A stretch of DNA of 64,000 nucleotides from Azolla caroliniana (Eukaryota; Polypodiophyta), in assembly GCA_043228905.1 (NCBI GenBank), contig JBHGNT010000004.1, positions 13,764,001 to 13,828,000 on the forward strand. The letters are read 5' to 3'. The notes below the pieces were generated by a model. The model made no database searches, was not told where the DNA came from, and saw nothing but the letters and a program-made list of their open reading frames with translations. Each line of letters starts with the position of its first letter. The stretch's first letter is position 1. A program made the translations under genes and the position numbers. Positions 51,918 to 60,283 of the stretch are shown one piece after another.

Positions 51918-53090
51918 ATGTCTATAATATTTAATATTATATTAATACAGTACATAAAAGATATTACGAGAGATCTTTACTACAATGTGGTTTGCGGCGA
52001 TGTCGTTGACATGATCCAAAAAGTGCCAATGAAGGAATATATGCTAATGATTGCTGATATTCCTTACGGATTTCGAATGGCAGGGTCATCATACGACGAT
52101 GACCTGTTTAGGTTTAAACTGTTGGAGAAGATGGTCAAGGATATGTTGAGCTAACAACTGCATCCTTGTGGAGAATAGTTGTCTTTCATAGTATGGACCA
52201 AGGGTACTCAGTAGCTCAAGCTTTGAGATCTTGTTGCCATGGCATTGAAAACCTTGCATGGTAAGGATTATTTATAGGTCTCATTCACTACAATGCCTTT
52301 CTTAAGATTGTTCAATCTATTCTTAACTCGATGTAATATTTGTTATAGGATAAAAACCAATGTAAATAGAGGGCCAACCTTTCGATTCGTTAATGCCATT
52401 GAATACATCATGGTTGGCTACTTCGATGAAATTAAGAAACAAAGAATCAAGGAGCATTCTAATGAAGTGGGAGGTTCAAATCTACTAGTATAGCTAGCAA
52501 TGACACGGAAATTGCGACATGTCACCACGACAAAACGGGGACTTGTCAACCCATACCAAAAACCTCAACGACTTATGATGCGCTTGATCGAGATGTTTTC
52601 TGTCGAAGGAGACTAGATATAAGATCTTTTTTCTGGCATAGGTATTCCTCGAACTAGGGTAACGATCTTGAGATAAACAATACCAAATCTTTTTTGTTTG
52701 AGAACTAATTCTTCTTATTACTTTCTTCACAAGAACGACGTTTGCATGTGCATTGAAGCTCTTTAGAAACACATTTGCATTGGAGAAGGACGAGGAGCAG
52801 GTTATATTTATAAACATGAGGATTAAGGCTTTGTGGGAGTGCCCAGACCAGGACGAGGAGGTCAGTGCAAAGAACCTCGCTGATACAAAAAGGTTTCTAC
52901 CTGCTTCGCGAGAGCCTATTCCTCCGTTAGCTAGGGAACCGGGGGAGGTAATAGAGCTTGATGATGAGCTTATAGAAGATATTTCGTTGGCGGGGAACAG
53001 GGGAAGCCAATGCACGTATAGCCGAAGAGACTTCTACACAGGATGATGAAGAAAATGACATTGATGAATTGATTGTTATGTAATAGACTC
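51918..53090 (+). pseudogene. DNA amino-methyltransferase (N6-adenine/N4-cytosine type), intron-containing relic
   Basis: Order of motifs fits a beta-type amino-methyltransferase. DLYYNVVCGDVVDMIQKVP then MLMIADIPYGF (motif IV, D-P-P-Y expected, here D-I-P-Y). Then, after a 1-base frameshift near 52130, LWRIVVFHSMDQGYSVAQAL and CCHGIENLAW. A spliceosomal intron follows (52261-52348: GTAAGG ... TTATAG, 88 bp) and joins exactly to IKTNVNRGPTFRFVNAIEYIMVGYF. Next is NPYQKPQRLMMRLIEMFSVEGD (the QKP motif), DLFSGIG (SAM motif I, D-x-F-x-G-x-G), a probable second intron (about 52640-52730) and ALKLFRNTFALEKDEEQVIFINMRIKALWE, with an acidic tail. Stops at 52494-52496, 52613-52615 and 52619-52621 plus the frameshift make it inactive. 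Such enzymes methylate DNA bases; a role in a plant transposon is unknown. Confidence 0.7.
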
Positions 53091-53970
53091 TATGAAGAAA
53101 ATGACATTGACGATATGTTTGGATTTCACATTATTAATACAAATTTTGGGTTTTACTTGGTGGATTCTATTCTTTATAATGTTCTATATGTTTCAATTTT
53201 ATTTTTATATACTTGGTTAGTAGACTTATGGCATTGGTTTCACCGCGTGCATAGCTGACTACCAAATTTATGGAGAAACATGAATTAGTTTAAATTGAGG
53301 CTGATTTTTGGTCCAAGTTTACCTTAACATAACATGGTCGTAGAATTGTTGCCATGACTGTCCATGTTGTTATTATGGATCTTTGTCTTCTGTTGTTAAA
53401 ACTATTATGTTTCTATTCCATTGTTGCTTAGATTGTGTAGTGTGTTCATAATGGTTCCACTAGCGTTATCCGCACGTGTAGTGTCTTACATTGTCCACAA
53501 TTATATACATATGGTTTGATCCCATACGAACAAACTGAGGAATAGATTAGATCAACTTAAAATACAAGTATTGAATACTTTAATAAGTTAGTTATTCCAA
53601 TCACATTATCCTAAAGTGCACTATCCTACATTGTCCACAATTATATACATGCACGTATGGGTCAAAGTATAAATTATAACTCATTTTATTAGTATGGATA
53701 CAAGTACACCTTTATATTTTTGTAAAACTTACCAAATTAATATAAGTCGTTAACTTAGTGTTTCCCATGTCGCACATTAGTGACATATTGAGCCATTAAC
53801 TTATCAACACGTCCAAGTTTGCATGATTTCTAATGATCTCCACTTGTAGACCTATCATGTATTTTTATATTTGCAAATTCTAATCAAGTTATGGAACATG
53901 TGATACTAGTGCATCTAATTTTTGTAGAGAGGGTGTATTTGGATAGTTTCAAGAAGATTCTACAAGTGGA
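53091..53970. other. Unassigned A+T-rich DNA
   Basis: No coding similarity found. Two copies of a short phrase (tcctacattgtccacaattatatacat) occur at about 53490 and 53627, an inexact direct repeat ~140 bp apart. Confidence 0.5.
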
Positions 53971-54430
53971 ATGCGCAATCCTTCCACTTGTGAACGCGAA
54001 CGTGTTTATGCATTAATGTTGGCATGTGATCTATCATTGATGAATGTGTTTAAACTTGGTTCTCTATCTCCGGAATCATACCACAAGCCATTGTACTTAG
54101 ATCTTGGCAAAGTTTTAATTATGGGAGATTTCAATGCAAGAGTTGGAAATTTCCAAAATGTGGAGACATTTGAAGAAAATGTGGTAGAACATTGTCTATT
54201 GCGTGACTTAGAGGATTGTGTCATGTTAGATTATGGAAAACTTTTGATACATATGTTAAATTGCACAAATTTGATTATCCTAAATGGTATAAAGGCATTC
54301 CCATTCACAAATGTGCTCACATGTTTACCATCTTCGGGTGGAGGAAGTGTGGTTGATTATGCATTAATGTTGGTATGTGATCTATCATTGGTGAATGTGT
54401 TTAAAGTTGGTTTTCTATCTCCGGACTCAG
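53971..54430 (+). pseudogene. LINE-like endonuclease, C-terminal part with internal duplication
   Basis: Contains a C-terminal piece twice: VYALMLACDLSLMNVFKLGSL at 54005-54085 and VDYALMLVCDLSLVNVFKVGF at 54356-54430. Between them is IMGDFNARVGNFQNVETFE (54118 on; catalytic Asp intact here) and ILNGIKAFPF, NVLTCLPSSGGGSVVDYALM (the S-x-x-D-Y motif). It overlaps with the piece at 49604-50213 in the GDFNAR to MLNCTNL region. Downstream, at 54431, it joins a gypsy gag fragment. No reverse transcriptase is present. Confidence 0.7.
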
Positions 54431-54946
54431 ACCACATCAAGCAATACGAAGAAGCCTTCATTTACTCCTCAACAGTTCTCGGGAAGGGATAAGCAACGCA
54501 ACCACGAGTTTGTGAGCAGTTGGATAAACCGATGGAATGCTCACTTTCACCTCGAGAATATTCAAAATGACCCTGAAAAGATTGATATGGCGGTTCGTGA
54601 GATGATCGGTGCCGCAAACTCTTGGTGGGAGCGGTTGGATAAAAAACTGGGAACGTGGGAGGCATTTGAAAAGACTCTCAGGATGGAATTTGTCCATCCC
54701 AAGACGACTTCTCAAGTGATACAAGATATGTGTCACTTGTCTGATAAGGGCAAGACTATTGACCGATTCAATCAATATTTCCGCGACTTGATAACAAAGC
54801 ATGGACTTTTGTCGGCTTCTAATGAGGAAATACTGATAGGATTATATATTAATAGTTTCCATAATAAAGATTTTCATTATGAGATCCACGGTCATCAACC
54901 CAAGACTTTGGGAGAAGCGATGGAACGTGCCCGCATTCTATTTGAT
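54431..54946 (+). pseudogene. Gypsy gag fragment, plus strand (inverted copy)
   Basis: Retrotransposon gag: FTPQQFSGRDKQRNHEFVSS, INRWNAHFHLENIQND, AANSWWERLDKKLG, FVHPKTTSQVIQDMCHLSDK, HGLLSASNEEILIGLYINSF, GEAMERARILFD. The frame is open throughout. It matches the minus-strand gag at about 61090-61620 and is better preserved; it ends at 54946, where the minus-strand pol of the same family begins. Confidence 0.8.
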
Positions 54947-56503
54947 ATTGCGGTACAATAACCCATTCGCAACAAAGTAAAGGTTCTTTGGGGTAGATGT
55001 GGTTCCATAATCGACGTCAATACCTATTTTAGCTCTCTTCCAAAGCTTGGAAAATGTTCTGTCATCAAGGTATTTTTGTTTACCCCGGATCAAATCAAAT
55101 AAGTCGTTGTTAAATTCCATGAAACTTAGGGTATTAATTTCTAGTACACGACTTAGGGCATTTGCAATCGAATTGAAAGCCCCTTTTCGATATCTAATTT
55201 CGAAATCGAAATCTTGCATCAACTCTACCCATCTTGCCTTTCGACCCTCAAAATTCTTTTGAGAGAGGAAGTATTGCAAAGATTTGTGGTCCATTAAAAC
55301 AGTGAATTTACTACCATACAAATAATGTCGCCATTTCTTTAAGGCATAAATGATATCAAATAATTCTTTTTCTTGAACCGAATAATTTCTTTAGGCCGAA
55401 TCCAATTTTTTGCTTTCAAAAGCAATTGTTCTCCCAATTTGAAATAATGCAGCCCCAACAACATAATCACTTGCATTTGTCTCAACTTCAAATGTTTGAT
55501 TAGGATTAGGTATAGCTAAAGTAGGTGCATTCACAATTAATGACTTCAACATATTGAAGGTTTCTTCAAGAGAGGCATTCCACTCAATAGGTTTAGTGGA
55601 CTTTCTTGTAATACCCTTCAATAGGTCCGTAAATGGTGCAGTATAGGATGAGTAGTTTTGAAGAGATCTTCTTAGGAAATCCAACAAATCCTAAGAAAGA
55701 TTGTAGCTCCTTAACATTTGAAGGTTGTGGCCAATTTAATACAACATCTATCTTAGATTATTGATAGACACACCTAACCTAGATATGTGGTGTCCAAGAT
55801 ACGTAATTTTCTTTTCAAAGAAATCACATTTAGATAGTTTGGCAAATAGCTTGTATTCATGAAGCTTGTCCAAAACTATTTGGACATGACACACATGATC
55901 CTCAAATATGTGACTATATATCATGATTTCATCAAGGAATACGACCACGAAATCTCCTAATTGATCTCTGAATATATCATTCATCAATTGCTGGAATGTG
56001 GCTGGAGCATCAGTCAACCCAAATGGTAGAACCTAAAAACTCATAATGACCATAACGAGTTCGGAAAGCTGTTTTGGAAACATCTTCTTCCGAACCCCTG
56101 ATCTGATGATAGATAGTGTGCAAGTCTATCTTAGTAAAATATCTTGCACTTGGGATTCTATCTATCAAGCCATCAGAACGAGGCAAACGGTAGGAATTGC
56201 AAATGGTGAGATTATTGAAACCCTTGTAATTTACACACATTCGCCAAGTTCTATCCTTCTTCTTGGCCAAGATGACAAGAGCCCCATGGCGATTTGTTGT
56301 ACTAGATGTGTCCCATCCTCAAGTATTCCTTCATTTTTTGAGCAATTTCATCCTCTTCGGTTTGACTCAACCGATAAGGGGGTATGCTCACAGGTTTAGG
56401 GCCTGGAACCAAGTTTATCTTATGATCTATAGACCAAGAAGGAGGAAGTCCTTGAGGTAACTTATCTAGGAATATCTCCTTAAAATGAGACAAGATGTCA
56501 CGT
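54947..56503 (-). pseudogene. Gypsy pol (RT, RNase H), decayed; left part of host element
   Basis: Minus strand from 56503: DILSHFKEIFLDKLPQGLPPS, PPYRLSQTEEDEIAQKM, RT with [20 protein letters not shown] and FVVVFLDEIMIYS (FLDD changed to FLDE, so the RT is inactive), KLSKCDFF, HISRLGVSINNL. Then RNase H: TNASDYVVGAALFQ, AFESKKLDSA, GSKFTVLMDHKSLQYFLSQK, RWVELMQDFDFEIRYRKG, NALSRV. Frameshifts at about 56270, 56017, 55690 and 55390. Ends at 54947; integrase and 3' LTR are gone. At 56503 it is continued, beyond the gag-only insertion, by 60284. Confidence 0.85.
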
Positions 56504-57369
56504 TGTCGTGCCTTTCGGCTCCGGATCGTTGCGTGAGTCGGGTGGGAACCGCCGAGGTTTTGGACTAGGAGGAGGAAGAATTTGGGGCTAATCTAGTTAT
56601 GAATATGAATAGATTATAAGAAAGAGATATAGAAACTTGTGAATCCCACAAGTATAATTGTTTTAGTTTATCTAAATCGTAGTAATAAATTGAAATAATT
56701 TAGAATAGATTAGAGTAGATTGAGAAAAGAGATCAAACCTTGTGAATCCCACAAGTATTACATTAATCAATATTTATGTAAGAATATGAATTTAGATTGA
56801 AAGAGATAGATTATCTTAAACTTCGTGAATCCCACGAGTATATTTTATTGATTGTTGGTGTTTTAGGAAATATATCCAATTTCCCAAATATTTTTCACAC
56901 ACAATTACATTGTGCTCCCCATCCTTATGTAGTGATGGGAGAGACTAAGCATAGCTACATGCTTTTTTTCTAATATGTTCATGCACACTAAATGTGCATG
57001 TGATGCTTTTCTAATCCTTGCTTTTATTTGCTAAATATAGTGCTCATGCACGCTAGATGTGCATGAGTCACTTTTTAGTTGCTTGCGTTTTTCTATAAAA
57101 TATTCACGCACTCTAAAAATGCACGATTTACCTTTTAATAAAGGTAGGTGCAAATAAAGCACTTATAGTTATTAAATCTATTTATAGAACACTAAAGATA
57201 AGGTAGCATAATGGTACAGTTGAGGTTTGGCTACGTGGAGGTACAGGGTTCGAATCCTGCCCTATGCACGTGATAAATATCTTGATATATTATTTTATTT
57301 ATTTATATGTAATTAAATCGGTTATATTATTTTTACTTTTTCACGTAGTGTACGAAATACACTACGACA
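56504..57369 (-). repeat. 3' LTR of the gag-only element
   Basis: 866 bp. Plus-strand left part has three near-palindromes (cttgtgaatcccacaag type) at 56636-56652, 56739-56755 and 56821-56838. The middle has hairpins catgcaca...tgtgcatg (56980-57000) and tcatgcac...gtgcatga (57044-57066), and the right part has the tRNA-like unit (57197-57268). Confidence 0.95.
57197..57268 (+). ncRNA. tRNA-like unit with Pol III A and B boxes, left LTR
   Basis: 72 bp. A box TAGCATAATGG at 57204-57214 (consensus TRGCnnAnnGG), B box GGTTCGAATCC at 57247-57257 (exact consensus GGTTCGANTCC), 32 bp apart, as in tRNA genes and SINEs. T5 runs at 57330-57334 and 57337-57341 could end transcription, giving an RNA of roughly 140 nt. 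The stems pair poorly (acceptor 4 of 7), so it is not an ordinary tRNA. It reads opposite to the gag ORF. Confidence 0.6.
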
Positions 57370-59379
57370 CTCGCCCCCTCCGAACCCGCACATCCTCCGG
57401 TATGTGCCGAAGTTGCCGATGCTCGTTGTCTCCCCTTCATCCTCCGTTTGTCCCGCTATGTCAACTTTGTCTCTCCATTTTGAGTAGACCCATTCTTTCC
57501 ACCCAAACCATTGTCGCCATCCGATCCACCATATTCTTTGTTCTCTCTCGTCATATTCTTGGCCCTTGTCATTCGTGGTAGTGTCTTTTACTGGCCTCTT
57601 TCTTGTCTTCATCAACCTTGACTTTTTTCCGGATCGCTCTTGTCCGATCGACTTTCGGTTTGATTGGCTTCCGATCGGATTCGTATTCGGCCGAATCGGA
57701 ATCGGTTGTTCGGTTTCGATTGAGTCGGTCTCCTTCCGGCCCGGTTTCGATCTATCGGTTTCGGTTTCGGTTGGCTTTCTTTTCCTCGTTTTCACCAGCC
57801 TCGACCGGTCCAACCTCCGATTGAGTCGGATTAGCTTCTTTCCGGATCGGTCTCGTCCGATCGGCTTTCGGCTAGGTCGGCTTCCATCCATATTCGCATT
57901 CGGCCAAGTCAGACTCGGTCGATCGGTTTTGACCAAGTCGACCCCTTTTCGGGTCGGCTTTCTTTCGGGTCGTCTTTCGGCCGAATCCTCATTCGCCCGG
58001 TTCGGCTTTCGTTTGTGTCGTCTTTCGGCCGAATTCTCTTCCTTTCGGTTCGGCTTTCTTTCGGGTCGACTTTCGGTCGAATCCTCTTTTACCCGGTTCG
58101 GCTTTCTTTCGGATCGGAATCCCGTCCGGATCACCTTCCATCCTAATTGGCTTCCGACTTTACCTTTCTTGCCGCCACCTCCCGTCTCTCCGGTCTCACG
58201 TTGCTTCTCAGACACAACCGCCGAAGTCTCTAGAATTAGTGGGTAGGAATCCTCGGTATTATCATCCTCCATTGTTTCACCCATAGCCATATTCTCGGCT
58301 ATCTCTCTATCGTATGCATCGACTTCGACCTTTGTTTTCTCTCCGCCACCTTCCGTCTCTTCGGTCTCACGTTGCCTTTCGAACGCAACCGCCGGAGTCT
58401 CTGGAATCAGTGGTGGGGAAGTCTCGATATGGCAATCCGCCATTGATTCGTCCATAGCCACCTCCGATTCGATTTCGTCTTTTGTGGCTACCTCCTTAAT
58501 CACATCCGCTTCACACTCTTTCACTGCATCAATTATGCTTACCCCTTTTTCACCCGATGTTTCGGACACTTGTATTCTGAAATCTTCTTCTACACTTGGG
58601 TTATCGGCCTTATCCTTCGTCGTTGTTCTTTCGCAAGACAAGAGGGTAGCTTGTTTTACACCCTCTTCCGTCGCACCATCATGTTGTATTTCGGCCTTCA
58701 TATCGGCTCCATCGTTTGTCTTCAATCGACCATCCTTCATCGGCCATGTCGTTGACAAGATTCTCATCTTCCTCTCATCATGTCTCCGGCATACCCTTTG
58801 GACTTCGGCCCAATCTTCAGTAAGACCATTCGTACCGTCATCGTCTTCGAGTTCGATCCCGATGTCCATCCTTTCTTTTCGATCGATCGATTTTACGAAC
58901 ATTAGGACTTTATCCTCCCCCACCAATCGTTGTTCTCGCTCCGAGAGCCGAGCAAAACGATTCTCGAACTCTAGGAATGCTTGTGTTGCACTTCGGTGGG
59001 TCTTCTCCGATGCCACCCATTCGTCAAATTGTCGCCGATCTTTTCCCTTCGATCTCTTGTAATCATATGCCTCTCGTAAAGCTTCTTCGAATGACCCCCA
59101 TGTCGAGTTTTGTTGCCGTATCTTGTGGATTCTCTCTTGTAGCTCATCCGTGGCCACCCGATTGAAGGATGTCACTTGCAATCCTTCCGGTATCCCACAT
59201 CGTATCATCTCCGCCTTGTAGTCACGTAGATAACGTGACACGTCCTTTCCATCGAATTGCCCGTTCTGTTGCACGAGCCGTTGTACTACTGTCGTGATCT
59301 CCGACATCTCGCGTTGTTCTTGTAGCATTCTCTCGAACATCATCATCATCATGTTCATCGCCTCTTGTTGATTCTCCAT
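57322..59379 (-). CDS. Gag protein of the gag-only element
   Basis: Intact 685-codon ORF from ATG 59379 (an in-frame GTG lies at 59400). Residues 1-40 are Met-rich (MENQQEAMNMMMMMFERML). About 45-200 is a Ty3-type capsid: DGKDVSRYLRDYKAEMIRCG, VTSFNRVATDELQERIH, WGSFEEALREAYDYK, FDEWVASEKTHRSATQAFLE, LVGEDKVLMFVKSIDRKER. The middle has acidic repeats (ETPAVAFERQRETEETEG and a variant). The C-terminal third is very basic with at least four ~20-residue repeats (ERKPNRKEENSAERR type), probably replacing zinc knuckles for RNA binding. The last ~15 residues are encoded in the 3' LTR. It would form particles that carry its own RNA. No damage is seen, in line with a recent insertion. Confidence 0.88.
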   Translation of the reverse strand: MENQQEAMNMMMMMFERMLQEQREMSEITTVVQRLVQQNGQFDGKDVSRYLRDYKAEMIRCGIPEGLQVTSFNRVATDELQERIHKIRQQNSTWGSFEEALREAYDYKRSKGKDRRQFDEWVASEKTHRSATQAFLEFENRFARLSEREQRLVGEDKVLMFVKSIDRKERMDIGIELEDDDGTNGLTEDWAEVQRVCRRHDERKMRILSTTWPMKDGRLKTNDGADMKAEIQHDGATEEGVKQATLLSCERTTTKDKADNPSVEEDFRIQVSETSGEKGVSIIDAVKECEADVIKEVATKDEIESEVAMDESMADCHIETSPPLIPETPAVAFERQRETEETEGGGEKTKVEVDAYDREIAENMAMGETMEDDNTEDSYPLILETSAVVSEKQRETGETGGGGKKGKVGSQLGWKVIRTGFRSERKPNRVKEDSTESRPERKPNRKEENSAERRHKRKPNRANEDSAERRPERKPTRKGVDLVKTDRPSLTWPNANMDGSRPSRKPIGRDRSGKKLIRLNRRLDRSRLVKTRKRKPTETETDRSKPGRKETDSIETEQPIPIRPNTNPIGSQSNRKSIGQERSGKKSRLMKTRKRPVKDTTTNDKGQEYDEREQRIWWIGWRQWFGWKEWVYSKWRDKVDIAGQTEDEGETTSIGNFGTYRRMCGFGGGECRSVFRTLREKVKII
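57370..57385 (-). other. Polypurine tract of the gag-only element
   Basis: Minus strand gttcggagggggcgag, directly before the 3' LTR start (TGTCGTAGTG at 57369). Confidence 0.85.
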
Positions 59380-59399
59380 CTCCTTGCCACCCGCCTTCA

Positions 59400-59416
59400 C
59401 GTCGGGTTCACCAACT
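59400..59416 (-). other. Primer-binding site of the gag-only element
   Basis: Minus strand ttggtgaacccgacg directly after the 5' LTR end at 59418. It starts TTGG as expected for the complement of a tRNA CCA end; I have not assigned the tRNA. The same site (TTGGTGAACCCGATGTG) occurs by 23969. Confidence 0.7.
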
Positions 59417-59417
59417 G

Positions 59418-60283
59418 TGTCGTGCCTTTCGGCTCCGGATCGTTGCGTGAGTCGGGTGGGAACCGCCGAGGTTTTGGACTAGGAGGAGGAAGAATTTGAG
59501 GCTAATCTAGTTATGAATATGAATAGATTATAAGAAAGAGATATAGAAACTTGTGAATCCCACAAGTATAATTGTTTTAGTTTATCTAAATCGTAGTAAT
59601 AAATTGAAATAATTTAGAATAGATTAGAGTAGATTGAGAAAAGAGATCAAACCTTGTGAATCCCACAAGTATTACATTAATCAATATTTATGTAAGAATA
59701 TGAATTTAGATTGAAAGAGATAGATTATCTTAAACTTCGTGAATCCCACGAGTATATTTTATTGATTGTTGGTGTTTTAGGAAATATATCCAATTTCCCA
59801 AATATTTTTCACACACAATTACATTGTGCTCCCCATCCTTATGTAGTGATGGGAGAGACTAAGCATAGCTACATGCTTTTTTTCTAATATGTTCATGCAC
59901 ACTAAATGTGCATGTGATGCTTTTCTAATCCTTGCTTTTATTTGCTAAATATAGTGCTCATGCACGCTAGATGTGCATGAGTCACTTTTTAGTTGCTTGC
60001 GTTTTTCTATAAAATATTCACGCACTCTAAAAATGCACGATTTACCTTTTAATAAAGGTAGGTGCAAATAAAGCACTTATAGTTATTAAATCTATTTATA
60101 GAACACTAAAGATAAGGTAGCATAATGGTACAGTTGAGGTTTGGCTACGTGGAGGTACAGGGTTCGAATCCTGCCCTATGCACGTGATAAATATCTTGAT
60201 ATATTATTTTATTTATTTATATGTAATTAAATCGGTTATATTATTTTTACTTTTTCACGTAGTGTACGAAATACACTACGACA
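59418..60283 (-). repeat. 5' LTR of the gag-only element
   Basis: 866 bp, one mismatch to the 3' LTR. It has the same palindromes and hairpins. Confidence 0.95.
60111..60182 (+). ncRNA. tRNA-like unit with A and B boxes, right LTR
   Basis: Identical to 57197-57268: A box 60118-60128, B box 60161-60171, T5 runs at 60244-60248 and 60251-60255. Confidence 0.6.

Larger units (their letters stand above)
56504..60283 (-). mobile_element. Very young gag-only LTR element (TR-GAG type)
   Basis: 3780 bp: LTRs 56504-57369 and 59418-60283 (866 bp each; I see one mismatch, TTGGGGC/TTGAGGC), 2048-bp internal part. Termini TGTCGT...ACGACA. Target duplication ACGT (56500-56503 and 60284-60287); removing the element and one ACGT rejoins the minus-strand gypsy frame as FEKDALR/DILSHFKE. 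A single intact gag ORF, primer-binding site and polypurine tract on the minus strand give its orientation. No protease, RT, RNase H or integrase, so it needs another element's enzymes. The LTRs contain the tRNA-like units listed below. Confidence 0.95.

Noticed and set aside
51918-52154. A complete small gene of 78 codons
   Set aside because: It is only the first block of the methyltransferase-like gene; its stop results from a one-base frameshift.
57197-57268. A functional tRNA gene
   Set aside because: The A and B boxes are good but the acceptor, D and T stems do not pair properly and no anticodon arm can be drawn with confidence; reported as tRNA-like only.
60236-60283. C-terminal extension of the gypsy gag-protease frame
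   Set aside because: The last residues come from reading into the gag-only element's LTR.
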